A stretch of DNA of 64,000 bases from Mesostigma viride (lineage: Eukaryota; Streptophyta; Mesostigmatophyceae; Mesostigmatales; Mesostigmataceae): the NCBI GenBank assembly GCA_009746045.1, contig RPFO01000637.1, forward strand, positions 42,501 to 106,500, written 5' to 3'. A model generated the notes under the pieces. That model saw only the letters and a list, made by a program, of their open reading frames with translations. It was not told where the DNA came from and ran no database searches. Each line of letters starts with the position of its first letter. The stretch's first letter is position 1. Below are positions 35,441 to 47,545 of this stretch, piece by piece. A program made the translations under genes and the position numbers.

Positions 35441-37318
35441 GGGACCACTAGGTCGGCTGGGGCATGATGCAGACGATATCTGAAACTAAAGTGTAGTTAT
35501 CTTCTAATGAGATTAGCAGCCCATACTCCGTGGCATTGTCGTCAGATGCCGCCCATGCGCATGACACGCAAGGACTTTCTTAAACTTAATGCCTGCATGA
35601 CATTGATGTCGCATGCCCATGTCGCAAATAGTCGTCGACCCCTCCATTACGAATGAGGTAAGGAAATAAAATAGGGCAAAGACCACCGAGTGCTCTGTGG
35701 CCTCGATCCCAACCTAATTTGTAACATTGCAAATTAAATATTCCTTCAATGGTTGACCGGCCAGTGCACGAGGTGAGATCAGCCACAAGCTTTTATGTCC
35801 GAGGCAGTGGCCGATCCTTAGGGCAACCGGCGTGTGTTGTGCCACTAACCTCCGCATCGCCAAGTTTGCCCTAACCGAAGTCATCACCGAGCTACAACTA
35901 AACCGGCTCGGTATGAAGCGGATTCATCGGTAATAATTCCTTGGTTGGGCGACCGGCATTACGTTCAGTTAGTCGGTCGGCAAACCAAGCAAGGGCCCAA
36001 CTCATGAAATGGTACGCCTATCTTATTGGAAATGGGTTGTCACCATGTACAGCGAAAACAGATGCTTCTGCCAGGACCCACGCTAACGGAGAAGGAAAAA
36101 CAAACTTGTCAAGCCTATTCTCTACCATCGACATGTCCACATACTTACTGCAAAGAATGCTGAAAGGGTTTGCATTGTGTAACAACTTTGACTATTTGCA
36201 GGGAAGACAATCCCTTCTTTACACCTAACAAGAGTCTCTTTATGGACCTATTGCAAGCCAGGGCAAAGCGGAGGCCACGGATGGAAACGATATTAAAGCG
36301 CCTGTGACGTCCGATGCGCCCAAAGGATTCGCAAAAACACGAGCGTAGAACCTCCGAGACTTCAGTCTACCTCGGGGCACGATCTCGCAGCTAAGGACCA
36401 AACAAGTTTTAAGTTTACTTTTGTAAAGAGGCTGCCGAGTTCCAGGCTTGAGCAGCCAAAACGTATATCAATATGAATCGGTCGCAGATGCAAGCGGCCG
36501 GCCAAAAGCAGTTGTGTTAGCCATGAGGCAGATCACAAATGTTGGCCCATAAGCCGCTACAATGGCTGACAAGCCATTTTAAAAAGCAAATATTCGTAAG
36601 CTAGAAACCGGATTGCTACGGCGCAATGACGCCAGGGCCAACGCTGCAGGCTACATGGCGCAGCACCGGCCGGCCAGGCGGCCACAGCAAGGTGCCGCCT
36701 GCACTCTTACACGTTGATTAACTATCTAGAGTAGGGTCATATTAGTATTTACTGGGAACAATACGTCGTGGAACTAAACCTTACAGCACGGGCAAAATGC
36801 GAGGCATTTTAAGGACCACATAATCCAAATAAAACAGAAAATGTGAGAGCATCACCAAAGAGATATGATGGCGCATTTCAGTGACTAGACAGGAGGACTT
36901 AGAAATGTCGCTGGATGCCCATAAAACCAAGACGTGTGACAGGCGTGTGACATGAAGAGGCCCGAGACTTCGCTTCGGCCCTCCTTGCCCCTAGCACCCG
37001 CCACGTGGCTTACCCGTATCCTTCTGTCATCACCGTATCCCGTATTCCTAGAATTCTCCAGTGACAGATCCCGGTCGATTGCCCGGGAAAACTCGTTGCG
37101 CCTGCAAAAGGCGCGGCCGCGCGCTGCCAAGTGGATCGTCGCTGTCTCTAGAAGCTTTCCCCGCACTTTCGGTGAACGGGCGGAGCAGCAGGAAAGTGTC
37201 TCGAACCTAAACAAAGGCAGGCGCACCTGCCATTTTTACGCATGCTGCCATTTCGCACGACACGCGCGACCTAGCTTACTACCTGTGCAAAGACTTTCAC
37301 GTTTATACTTTCACGGCC
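35441..37318. other. Intergenic, no gene recognised
   Basis: About 1.9 kb, AT-richer than its surroundings, with only short ORFs lacking family resemblance. The last few hundred bases must contain the FKBP promoter and 5' UTR; no defined element stands out. Confidence 0.5.
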
Positions 37319-40300
37319 ATGGAGGATATGGAGTTCGGAGAGGGTACGGGGGACGCTCTTCAGGACAAGATGGACGAATTCGACGATGGGGATTCTGGAT
37401 ACGTGTCCGAGAAGGAGGGCGATGAGAAGGATATACTCAACAATGGAGGAGTCGTGAAGAAGCTTGTTAAGAAAGGAACAGGGTGGGAGCATCCTGAGCC
37501 AGGGGATGAAGTTACAGGTATGCGATGCCACTTTGACCTAGGAGGCCAAGCTTGTGCATTCTTTTGCGCTCATTTGGCGGGCACCGAGAGCCTGCTGCGT
37601 ATTGATAGACTGGATCTGACCTTAGTAGATGGCCATGGATTTCCCACTCGTTTTCTCCTGGCTTCGCTGAACATGTTTGTCTTCCTTGCATTTGGATGTG
37701 TGCTGTTCTGTGTTCGTTTTGCTCCGCAGTGCACTACGTCGGTAAACTGCTCGACGGGACTCAGTTTGATTCCAGCAGAGACCGTGGCGAGCCGTTCACA
37801 TTCAAAATAGGACAAGGTATGCCTGAATTGCTGCGTCAGCCTCTCTCTTCATGGTCAGCATCTCGCACCGCCATTTTCAATTCGTGATTCCGGAAATCTC
37901 TTTTCTGCCGCATCGACGATAAACCGCATTCTCGGCGTGACGTCCTCCGCGTTAAATGCAACAGGTCAAGTCATTAAGGGATGGGACGAGGGAGTGGGGC
38001 TTATGAAGAAAGGCGAAGTCGCGCTCATCACCTGCAAGCCTGAGTACGCATACGGTGCGGCCGGCTCTCCCCCCACCATCCCGCCCAACTCCACGCTCGT
38101 GTTCGAGGTGGAGCTGCTGTCGTGGAAGAGCGTGTCCGACATCTGCGAGGATGGTGGCGTGATTAAGAAGGTGCTGGTTCCTGGCAGCAACTGGGTCATG
38201 CCCAGGAAGGAGGACGAGGTCCGAGGTGAGCAATCACTTTGAATGTATCGGAATATAAAACCGGTTGCCTTCCATAGCTTTTGTTGGCCATTGTCTGATG
38301 TCGTACTTGTCATGGAAGTTTGTTGCACGCAGTTTTCCTCACATGTAGCATTCTGCTCTGTGGTTCTCCCATTTTTCAGGTCCTTGTTCGGATTTATCCG
38401 CATTGAAATGTTGTTCACTTCTTCCGATTTTTTTTCGCATCTAAATAAAATAGTTCTTCTGATGTTTTTCCATGTTGAAATATGGCTCACTCCTTCTGAT
38501 ACTTTTCCGCATTGAAATATGGTTCATTTGTTCTGATGTTTTTCCCATGGAAATATGGGTCACTTCTGATGTGTTTCCGCATGGAAATATTGCTCACTTG
38601 TCCTGATGCTTTCCCATGGAAATATTATTCACAGTGGGAAACGTGGCTCACGTGGCGTCTCGTGCTTCTGTTGCTCTCCCCCCCTGACCCTGACCCTGAC
38701 CCTGACCCTGACCCTGACCCTGACCCTGACCCTGACCCTGACCCTGACCCTGACCCTGACCCTGACCCTGACCCTGACCCTGACCCTGACCCTGACCCTG
38801 ACCCTGACCCTGACCCTGACCCTGACCCTGACCCTGACCCTGACCCTGACCCTGACCCTGACCCTGACCCTGACCCTGACCCTGACCCTGACCCTGACCC
38901 TGACCCTGACCCTTGGTTCGCGCGCTGCAGTCAAGTACACGGCGCGTGTGAAGGGCGGTGACGTGTTTGAGTCCACGCCCGACGAAGGCATAGAGTTCAG
39001 CATGTCCAAGGGCCACCTGTGCCGCGCGATGAGGGAGGCCGTGCTCACGATGAAGAAGGGGGAGCAGGCGCAGCTGATTGTGCGGCCAGACTGTACGTGC
39101 GCGCTGGAGCTATTGACTAAAGAGGTGTGATTTTGATAGGACAAAAGAGGTGTGATCTTAGTAGGACAAAAGAGGTATTTACTTGATAGTACAAAAGAGG
39201 TATGATATCAAGAGCAGGAAAGAGGCATCTAGTCTGGATTGAAGGGGCCCAGCTGGTCGCGATCTGTACATATTTGGTAATATACCACCCATTAACAGGC
39301 CGGCACATCCAACCCATTTGATAATAGGCTGTCCCATGCGTACCCAAGCCCCCTTGTTCTGGGGCATGCGCACCCAAGCCCCCTCGCTCTGGGGCATGCG
39401 TACCCAAGCCCCCTCGCTCTGGGGCATGGGTACCCAAGCCCCCCTCATTCCCCCTTGCTGCCGCACGCCTCACCCGCCGTTGCGTTTAATCTGCCGCACG
39501 CCTCACCCGCCGTCACGTTTAAGCTGTTGCACGCCTCACCCGCCGTCGCGTTTAAGCTGTCCAAGTGCTCGTTAGCTGTTGTTTGACGTAATGACCTGGC
39601 CCTGTCTTTCTGTTCCATGTCTCGAACTGTGACTGTCCACGTGTCCATGGCCTCATGCATTATTCCCGCCCGCCCTTCTTCAGGAACTTGTCCGCCGGTT
39701 CATCTAATCTGTTGAATGCCCTTATCGGCTGCTGTATCTGCTCCGATCACATCCTCCTTAACCCCCACAGATGGCTTTGGTGCGGAGGGCAGGCCCCCCA
39801 CGGTCCCCCCTGGTGCCACCCTGGAGATTGACGTGACCCTCCTGTCGTGGAAGACAGTGGAGGATGTGACCAAGGACGGAGGGGTGGTCAAGAAGGCGCT
39901 GAACGAGCCTGCGGTGTACAAGAAGCCCAACGAGGGGGCCAAAGTGAAGGGTGAGTGGGTGGCCGGATGTATGTGACATGATAGTGGGTACTGGGTACAA
40001 GAAACCGAACGAGGGTGCAATGTGAAGGGTGGGTGGTCGATCGGTAGTCCGCTGTATGATGGGTCTCCGGTGAAGGAAAGGAAATAGGGAGTCATGTCAT
40101 TGTACGAACTTGCTGTCCGCGTGCCATATGATGGATCGAAGGCGAAAGAAGGCAGTAAGAGGAACAGGGAGTCATGTCATTGTACGGAACTTGCTGTCAC
40201 ATGGGTTTGATGGCAGGTATGTGCATGTATGCTTTGTGTTATTGATCGCGCGCTATGTATGCTTGTGTTCTTCATCACACGCTATGGACCCGCATGCCAC

Positions 40301-43300
40301 CCTCACCCTCATGGCGCCCTCGCCTTAATTTTCCCTGCCCACCATGCGTTGCCCACCACCCCTTGGACTGTTATTATCCGGTGCGCCTGGTCGGCAAGCT
40401 GGCAGACGGCACCGTCTTCCTTGTGATACCCTGGCCCCTTCTTTTTACTCCATTGCCCTCGCTTGATGCCCACCACCCCCTTGTCCAACAGCGCGCCTGG
40501 TGGGCAAGCTCTCAGACGGCACCGTGTTCCAACGCCACGAGGAGGGCAACGAGCTCGAGTTTGTCACCGACGCGGGTACGTGCGCAAGCGCGTTTCAAGC
40601 GTGTGTTCGGGCGTGTGCAAGCGTGCGCAAGCGTGTGCAAGCGTGTGCAAGCATGAGCAAGCGTGGTCGGGCGTGGTCGGGCGTTTGGGCGTGGTCGGGC
40701 GTGGTCGGGCGTGGTCGGGCGTGGTCGGGCTTGTGCAAGCGTGTTTGGGCGTGTTAACCCCTTGTCACCTGTAAAGTTGCATGATGAAGTCGCATGAGTA
40801 CTGTCACGGGGGTACAGTAGTACGAGGGTTTGCCGTCTACGTGGTTGCGTTCAGGGAAAGGATCCATACCGGGGAGCTGCTGTGCTAAACCCAAAACACT
40901 AAACCCCTAAACCATAATCAGGTGTGGGGAGCTGCTGACGACGTGTGGAAAGGTGTTGCATGTCCTGTAGCGTCTCCAACGTGTGCAGCTACAGGAGCGT
41001 TGCGTTGCGTAGCATCTCCTGGGGTGCAGGGGTCGTACAGGGTTCTCCCCCTGTCGATGGTGCGCGCAAGCGAAATGATCCGTCGTGATCAATCACATCA
41101 TTTGAATCATCGGATGGCAGTTTCTGAAAAATTTTTACTTGTGTGCCCCGTCCTCACCTCCCCTTCGTTCATCAGGCGAGGTGATCCTTGGCCTGGACAA
41201 GGTGGTCATGGACATGAAGAAGGAGGAGCAGGCGGAGGTGGTCATCCAGCCAAGCTACGGATATGGGGAGAGTGGGGCGAGCGAGGGCCTGCTGGCGCCC
41301 GTACCACCCAATGCCACCCTCCACTACGACATCACGCTGGTGTCCTTTGAGAATGTGGGTGGCATCCTGGTCCTGTGCTCGTAGGATACCAGCTACATCC
41401 CTTTATATGGGGAGGTGGGGAGAGCTCGTGGATCACGCGGGTGTCCTTTCAGAATGTGGGTCCGGGTCCTAGCAGGTCCTAGCAGGTCCTAGCGGGTCCT
41501 TGCGGGTCCTAGCAGGTCCTAGCATGTCCTAGCGGGTCCTAGCGGGTCCTTGCGGGTCCTAGCAGGTCCTAGCATGTCCTAGCGGGTCCTAGCGGGTCCT
41601 GTGGGTCCTAGCAGGTCCTAGCATGTCCTAGCGGGTCCTAGTCCTGCGGGTGATGCGTCGTGCCGGTGCTGCCACGCTGGTCTCACCCGTGTGCTCATGT
41701 TGTAATGAATGGTTGCTATGGCTATCGTGAATGCACTTATAGGCCCTCGCCACACTGTCACGCGCGTTTCTGTTGAGATTGTGAGGGGGGGGGGAGTTGT
41801 ACACACAGCATTAAAGGAAACACCCCTGTTCTCTTCAGCGCTCGTATAGCTACATCCTGGCTCTCTTCCGTGCTCATATAGCTACATCCTGCCTCTCTTC
41901 AGCGCTCATATAGCTACATCCTGGCTCTCTTCAGCGCTCATATAGCTACATCCTGGCTCTCTTCCGTGCTCATATAGCTACATCCTGGCTCTCTTCCGTG
42001 CTCATATAGCTACATCCTGGCTCTCTTCCGCGCTCATATAGCTACATCCTGGCTCTCTTCAGCGCTCATATAGCTACATCCTGGCTCTCTTCCGTGCTCA
42101 TATAGCTACATCCTGGCTCTCTTCCGTGCTCATATAGCTACATCCTGGCTCTCTTCCGCGCTCATATAGCTACATCCTGGCTCTCTTCAGCGCTCATATA
42201 GCTACATCCTGGCTCTCTTCCGTGCTCATATAGCTACATCCTGGCTCTCTTCAGCGCTCGTATAGCTACATCCTGGCTCTCTTCACCGCTTATATAGCTA
42301 CATCCTGGCTCTCTTCAGCGCTCATATAGCTACATCCTGGCTCTCTTCAGTGCTCATATAGCTACATCCTGGCTCTCTTCAGCGCTCATATAGCTACATC
42401 CTGGCTCTCTTCAGCGCTCATATAGCTGCATCCTGGCTCTCTTCCGTGCTCATATAGCTACATCCTGGCTCTCTTCAGCGCTCATATAGCTACATCCTGT
42501 TCTCTTCCGCGCTCATATAGCTACATCCTGGCTCTCTTCAGCGCTCGTATAGCTACATCCTGGCTCTCTTCAGCGCTCATATAGCTACATCCTGGCTCTC
42601 TTCAGCGCTCATATAGCTACATCCTGGCTCTCTTCAGCGCTCATATAGCTACATCCTGGCTCTCTTCCGCGCTCATATAGCTACATGTCTCCCTACCGTG
42701 GCAGAGCCACTGCTTCTATCTCGTCTGCATATTTACAGGCCGGGGGAATGTACGAGATGGACACCGACGTCCTATATCTCTGCCTCTTATTTATGCGGGC
42801 TTGCTCCTAATCATTCTATTGCTATTCTTATTGACAGGCCAAGGAGATGTACGAGATGGACACGAACGAGAAGTTTGCGGCGGCCGAGAAGTGCAAGGAG
42901 GAAGGCAATGCCGCCTTCAAGGCGGGCAACCTGGCGCGCGCGGCCGCCAAGTACGACAAGGTGAGGGGTGGGGGTGTACTACAGAGGGAACAGGGAATAG
43001 TAGCTAGAGGATGGTTGTGGGTGGGTGAGCAGTGTGAGGCAACCTGGCGCGCACGGCCGCCAAGTACGACAAGGTGAGGGGTGGGGGTGTACTACAGAGG
43101 GAACAGGGAATAGTAGCTAGAGGATGGTTGTGGGTGGGTGAGCAGTGTGAGGCAACCTGGCGCGCACGGCCGCCAAGTACGACAAGGTGAGGGGTGGGGG
43201 TGTACTACAGAGGGAACAGGGAATAGTAGCTAGAGGATGGTTGTGGGTGGGTGAGAAGTGTGAGGCAACCTGGCGCGCACGGTGCCAAGTACGACAAGGT

Positions 43301-45605
43301 GAGGGGTGGGGGTGTACTACAGAGGGAACAGGGAATAGTAGCTAGAGGATGGTTGTGGGTGGATGAGAAGTGTGAGGCAACCTGGCGCGCACGGCCGCCA
43401 AGCACAGCAAGGTGAGGGGTGGGGTTTTCACAAAAAGATATGTATTTGCAGGGGGCCTAGGCTCGTTGCGCAACAAGCCCCCTCCATGATAAGTATATGC
43501 CCATGATGTGAGAGGGTGAAGGGCATGTCGACAAGAGGTGGTCAAGGGTGTGCATGCTGTGGTAGGTTGGAAGGTCAAGCACAGCCACGGAAGGGCAGGG
43601 AATTTGCAGGGAAGGTGGTTGGGTGGGTGGGGTGGGTGGGTGGGTGAAGGCCTAAGGACATTAAGAGGGAGGGAAGGGAATACAAAAGAGGGTGGGTGAA
43701 GAGCGCGCGCAACAAGGCGAGGGCGCACGCGGTTCCTTGGCATCCTTGCTACAGTACGATGGACCTCATCTAAGTCGTTCATAATTTCTAATCATGTATA
43801 CCGGATTTCTTTTTTGTTCTGTATCAGATGCGTGGGGGGTGCGCTGCATCGAGATGGAACCATTTTGTTACCCTTGTATCTACAGACAAGCTACGTACTT
43901 TCTGTATATGATCTATCCCTATTCAATGTGCAGGCGGTGGCTACATTGAGATGGACCACTTCTAACTGTTATATTATTACTACTATATAAATCGGAATTC
44001 TTATTTGGTTTCTGTCCGGTGCGCAGGCAGTGCGCTACATCGAGATGGACCACTCGTTCAGCGACGAGGAGAAGGCCAACGCCAAGAAGCTCAAGGTGAC
44101 CTGCTACCTGAACGACGCCGCCTGCAAGCTCAAGCTGGCGCAGTGGCCCGAGGCCGCGCGGCTGTGCGGCAAGGCCATCAACCTGGAGAAGGCCAACGTC
44201 AAGGCGCTCTACCGGCGTGCGCAGGTGGGTGGGCAATAAAACTATAATATACTTGTCTTGTGAAGCGATAGGGTGGCCTTGATGGTCGCGTGCGGGTATC
44301 ACCCACCCGTCCAGCATATGCTGCGGTCGTGAAGTTGTTGCTCTACCAGCGCACACAGGTGGGTGGGCGTGTGGCAGAAGATGCTGTCGTTGTTTTTGGT
44401 GTGGGTGGGTTTGGTGGGATGGCGCAGGTGGGTGGGCGGTCGCTATGCATTTGGGTGCGCGTAGGGTGTTTATGGGCGTTTGCGGGTTTGTGGGTGTTCT
44501 CTTCTGTTGCACGTGCAATGGGCGTTTGTGGGCGTGTAATGGTGGTTGTGGGTGTTTGTGCCCGTCGCGGGAGTCATGTGCAGGAGGTAACGCTGGTGTT
44601 CTCTATCTGTGGCAATATTATGATTTGATTCCTGCCCTTGTTCACATGTCCACTATATACTTCCTGCTCCCTATCTACTTGATGCAGGCCTACTACCACA
44701 CCAACGACCTGGAGATTGCCGAGGCGGACCTGAAGCTGGCGATCGAGAAGGAGCCGAACAACAAGGACCTGCGCGAGCAGCTGAAGAAGGTCAAGGCCAA
44801 GATGGCTGATATCCACAAGCAGCAGGCCAAGGTGTTCGGCAACATGTTCGAGCGGCTGCAGGTACGTGTGTGTGTGGGCACTGAAGTCTAGTGTTGTGTG
44901 TGCGTGTGCGTGCCCACAAGCAGCCGGTGGGTGCCCTGAATCTGTACTGGTGGTGAGGCGCACATGCCTGGTTGGTTGTCGTGGAAGCTGCACAGTGTGT
45001 GTGCAAGAAAGGAGAGGCCATGTATGCAAGAGAGGCAACACATTCAGCGGATGGCCGGTTCTGCTTTGCATGCACAAGATGTGGCTCGATCTCGCTGCAT
45101 CTTGCGCCCTGCCTTCTGCGCGCTCCGCGGTCCAAGTTGCTAGATTGAAGCTTCTAGCATCAGGAATACTTAAGACGTCTTGTTGGTTGCATTGGTTGGC
45201 TGCCTTCTGTGCTCACCGCTTCATGCCTGGGAGCTCACCGCAGTTGATAGGGTACCACTTGTTCCCTGGGGCATCGGGAAGGTTGCTGGGTGGCAGACAT
45301 GGCAAGGGTCGGTTGGGGCACAGTGTAGTTTTTCCTGTTCAAGGTGTCCTTTTTTCTAAACTGTATGCTTTCTGTATGCCCTTGTGGCTCGTGCCGGTGT
45401 GTGTGTGTCCTTGGATTGGGGGGAGCAGAAGCTAGAGAAGAAGGAGGGCGTGATCAGCCATGACCCGCCCAAGAAGGCGGTGGAGACGGTGGAAAACTTT
45501 GACAGGGCGTCGGACGCGCCGCAGCAGACTGAGGAGATGCCAGTTGTTAACGAGGCAGAGGTCCGCGCCGCGCTGGCTGCGGAGGCGGAGGCCATGCAGG
45601 CGTAA
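37319..45605 (+). CDS. FKBP62: FKBP-type peptidyl-prolyl isomerase with three FKBP domains and TPR (ROF1/FKBP62-like)
   Basis: Eleven exons: 37319-37517, 37730-37816, 37965-38225, 38931-39092, 39771-39950, 40492-40575, 41176-41354, 42838-42960, 44027-44224, 44688-44861 and 45429-45605. All phases agree; 607 residues. An acidic N terminus precedes FKBP domain 1 (about 45-150), which keeps the key active-site residues: [24 protein letters not shown]. Domains 2 (about 165-275) and 3 (about 280-384) are degenerate and lack the pocket Trp (VILGLDKVV in domain 3). TPR repeats follow (about 395-545; [21 protein letters not shown]-type helices, [26 protein letters not shown]), the usual Hsp90-binding part, then an acidic tail. 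By family, a co-chaperone isomerase of stress signalling, cytosolic/nuclear. Confidence 0.94.
38470..38640. repeat. Diverged repeat of about 35-50 bp in FKBP intron 3
   Basis: TTCCGCAT(T/G)GAAATAT and TCTGATG(T/C)TTTTCCCATG alternate several times. Confidence 0.75.
38683..38912. repeat. (CCCTGA)n hexamer array, about 38 copies
   Basis: A perfect hexanucleotide array ends about 15 bases before the acceptor of FKBP exon 4. Because six is a multiple of three, dipeptide-repeat ORFs appear in every frame; none is coding. Confidence 0.97.
39330..39570. repeat. Two short minisatellites in FKBP intron 4
   Basis: A 30-bp unit (GTACCCAAGCCCCCTCGCTC) occurs about four times from 39350 to 39440, followed by three copies of a roughly 35-bp unit containing GCACGCCTCACCCGCCGTC. 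Confidence 0.85.
39985..40030 (+). other. Echo of FKBP exon 5 end
   Basis: GTACAAGAAACCGAACGAGG and the following bases repeat the exon 5 end ([12 protein letters not shown]) with several changes and a one-base deletion, ending AAGGGTGGGT in place of AAGGGTGAGT. Confidence 0.8.
40375..40432 (+). other. Pseudo-copy of FKBP exon 6 start without acceptor AG
   Basis: GTGCGCCTGGTCGGCAAGCT and the following bases would read [13 protein letters not shown], against [13 protein letters not shown] at the true exon 6 (40492). The bases before it are CCG, not CAG, so it should not be spliced in. Confidence 0.85.
40585..40750. repeat. GTGTGCAAGC / GTGGTCGGGC decamer repeat
   Basis: Two related 10-bp words repeat many times just after exon 6. 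The array begins inside the donor region (GTACGTGCGCAAGC), so the donor flank looks like its seed. Confidence 0.85.
41435..41645 (+). repeat. FKBP exon 7 donor echo followed by GGGTCCTAGC repeat
   Basis: GTGTCCTTTCAGAATGTGGG at about 41439 repeats the exon 7 border (GTGTCCTTTGAGAAT / GTGGGT). The downstream decamer array GGGTCCTAGC seems to extend from the echo's intron part. Confidence 0.8.
41830..42690. repeat. 30-bp minisatellite, about 28 copies
   Basis: The unit is CTCTTC(A/C)G(C/T)GCTCATATAG followed by CTACATCCTGG. It fills FKBP intron 7 up to the exon 8 acceptor echo. Confidence 0.96.
42735..42772 (+). other. Echo of FKBP exon 8 start with acceptor
   Basis: TTTACAGGCC then GGGGGAATGTACGAGATGGA and CACCGAC repeats the true exon 8 border (TTGACAG / GCCAAGGAGATGTACGAGATGGACACGAAC) about 100 bases upstream, with a usable AG. 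Confidence 0.85.
42961..43425 (+). repeat. 113-bp tandem repeat: four echoes of FKBP exon 8 end and donor
   Basis: The exon 8 end ([10 protein letters not shown]) and its donor GTGAGGGG are followed by four 112-113-bp units whose GTGAGG falls at 43074, 43187, 43299 and 43412. Each carries CTGGCGCGCACGG...CAAGTACGACAAG or a decayed version. Confidence 0.95.
43825..43965 (+). other. Two echoes of FKBP exon 9 start
   Basis: GGTGCGCTGCATCGAGATGG (near 43840) and CAGGCGGTGGCTACATTGAG (near 43932) resemble CAG / GCAGTGCGCTACATCGAGATGG at the genuine exon 9 (44027). The second keeps a CAG acceptor. Confidence 0.82.
44335..44445 (+). other. Echoes of FKBP exon 9 end and donor
   Basis: CTCTACCAGCGCACACAG / GTGGGTGGG near 44340 and GGCGCAG / GTGGGTGGG near 44425 repeat the exon 9 border CTCTACCGGCGTGCGCAG / GTGGGTGGG. 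Confidence 0.82.
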
Positions 45606-45655
45606 GCGGCAACCTTGGCAGTTGCAATCGGGGTCTTGCCTTGGACTACATGCAC

Positions 45656-45660
45656 TGTAA
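45656..45660 (+). terminator. Possible TGTAA poly(A) signal of FKBP
   Basis: TGTAA, the polyadenylation signal common in chlorophyte algae, lies about 50 bases after the stop codon. An AATAAA-like word occurs at about 45784. Neither is proven. Confidence 0.35.
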
Positions 45661-46831
45661 CTGCCCAAATGGGTTGTATGTGCTCCAAGTCTGGAACCCC
45701 CCACGCATAAAACAGTGCCAGTGTGAAACATGGCTTGTATCTGCCTGTCTGGTATTCGCTCAGAAAGGGCATTTTTTAATGAAAATAAAGTTAAATAGTG
45801 TACACTTATGATTTCGTGTTGTCCCAGCAATGGCCCGAGAAGAGGCCAGCTGCCAGGATTGAGTCTGTCGATATCTGGGTTAGACTTGTTAATTTTGTTT
45901 CAGGGAGGCATTTATTAGGGCAGAAGCTGCAGTCTATGAGTGCTTTCTGAATGGACAGTCGTGTACAAATGTGACGAATTCCTGTACTCCTTTTCTTGCT
46001 TAAAACAGTTACACATACAAAAAGATATTAGTTGCCGAAGTTATTATTTCCGACACTACCTTAGTACCTCGAGATCTTGGTGTCGAATGTTAGCCAAGAT
46101 GTCTAGCGGCTTAGTCGTTTGAATGCCGGAATTATGTCCGCATAAATGTGTCGACTGTCCTAGCTGTACGAGCAGATCATTGTCGCCTGTCCTAGCTGTA
46201 CGTGCTGATTATTGGAACATGTTGATGCTTACGTTTTCAGCCACCTGTTGTAGATCTGACTGTTGCTGTTGATCATCGCCGCAACATTGTGCATTGTCAT
46301 CGACGTTGCACTTACCTTAGGTCTGCGCCTAGTTGGCCATGGACGCTAATGGTCCCCACCTCGGGATCCGCACCATGGCTTTGGCGGAAAGGAAAGGTGG
46401 CAGTCCGGAAATTAATTAATGATTAATATTCAATTCTTCATGTCCGACAATAGGGGAAAATTCTGACACGCTACCTACAATGTCCGCACCCTGCCCGGGG
46501 GAGATGCCTCCCCAGGTCAACGAGCTGGTCCACTACTGCCGCCTACATGGCATTGATGTGCTCGGTGTTCAAGAGCACCGGCGCTCCTTTTGAGGGCCCT
46601 GTTCAGCTTCTTCACGCACCACCATCCATCAAGCAAGGGAATACGTGCTACATGATCTGCCCACGGAGTCATGTTATCATTTAATTTATTATTTTAATTT
46701 AATGCACAACAATCGGTACACACGCGTCTATTGGCCTGGATACCATGAGCGTGGCACCGCTGATTTGCACTCCGGACCACATGATCGCAACGTGACATCC
46801 TATCTATATCACTAGTGAGATAACCATTCGT

Positions 46832-47545
46832 ATGCAGACAGCTACCAATGGCCCTCGGCATGGCAGGGCCCCCACCCACACTCCGCCTCTTAGACGACAC
46901 CGAGGTCCCCTACCCTTAGACTTCAGGCCGCTTCAAGCTGCTCGGCAGTTGGCTTCCCGACTGCAAGGACGACATGACGACACGGATCGGCATGGCGTGG
47001 GCGCACCTCCATGACCACCGCCGCTGGTGGAGCAACCCCGCCCTACCCCGGATTGTCAAGCGTGACCTCTTCAAGGTCGTCATTCTGACGATCCTGACCT
47101 ACGGCGCCGAGACCTGGACACTGACGCAGGAGCTGGAGCAACGACTCGACGGCAACGTCACCAAGATGCTGCGCAAGGCCCTTAACATCCCCTTTGGTTT
47201 GCACATTGTAGTAATGAGGATTTGTACGCTGATTCGCCCTATGTTTCCCACATTATTAGGCACAGGCGCCTGGGCCTAGCCGGGCACCTGGCCCGCACAG
47301 ATCAGGTAGACACATCAGATAGACTAGCTGGCACCAAACCCGCCCAGCCTGGGCGATATGTGTCCTCACCTGGCGTGCCCCCGGCCGCGCGCGGCAGGGC
47401 CGCCACCCGTGGACTTTTCGTGATAGACTCGGCATGGACATGTGCTACACTAGACGCGACGGGCTCACACCCGGGCAGCCTCCTGGTTTGTCTGTAATAT
47501 GGAGGCAGATGGTGCGCAAGGATAGATGGCAAGTAGTGATGAAGG
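46832..47545 (+). pseudogene. First copy of LINE ORF2 C-terminal segment
   Basis: Reads RIGMAWAHLHDHRRWWSN, ILTYGAETWTLTQELEQ and AGHLARTDQVDTSD in shifting frames. It is a direct duplicate of 48075-48790 and is truncated before its 3' UTR. Confidence 0.8.

Noticed and set aside
35586-36228. Short ORFs in the FKBP upstream region
   Set aside because: No motif or similarity recognisable; length expected by chance.
38683-38912. Possible telomeric repeat (CCCTGA)n
   Set aside because: It is not CCCTAA or CCCTAAA, it is internal to a gene, and it is bounded by FKBP exons on both sides.
40375-40432. Copy of FKBP exon 6 start as a real exon
   Set aside because: It lacks an AG acceptor, and including it would duplicate part of the FKBP strand already encoded by 40492-40575.
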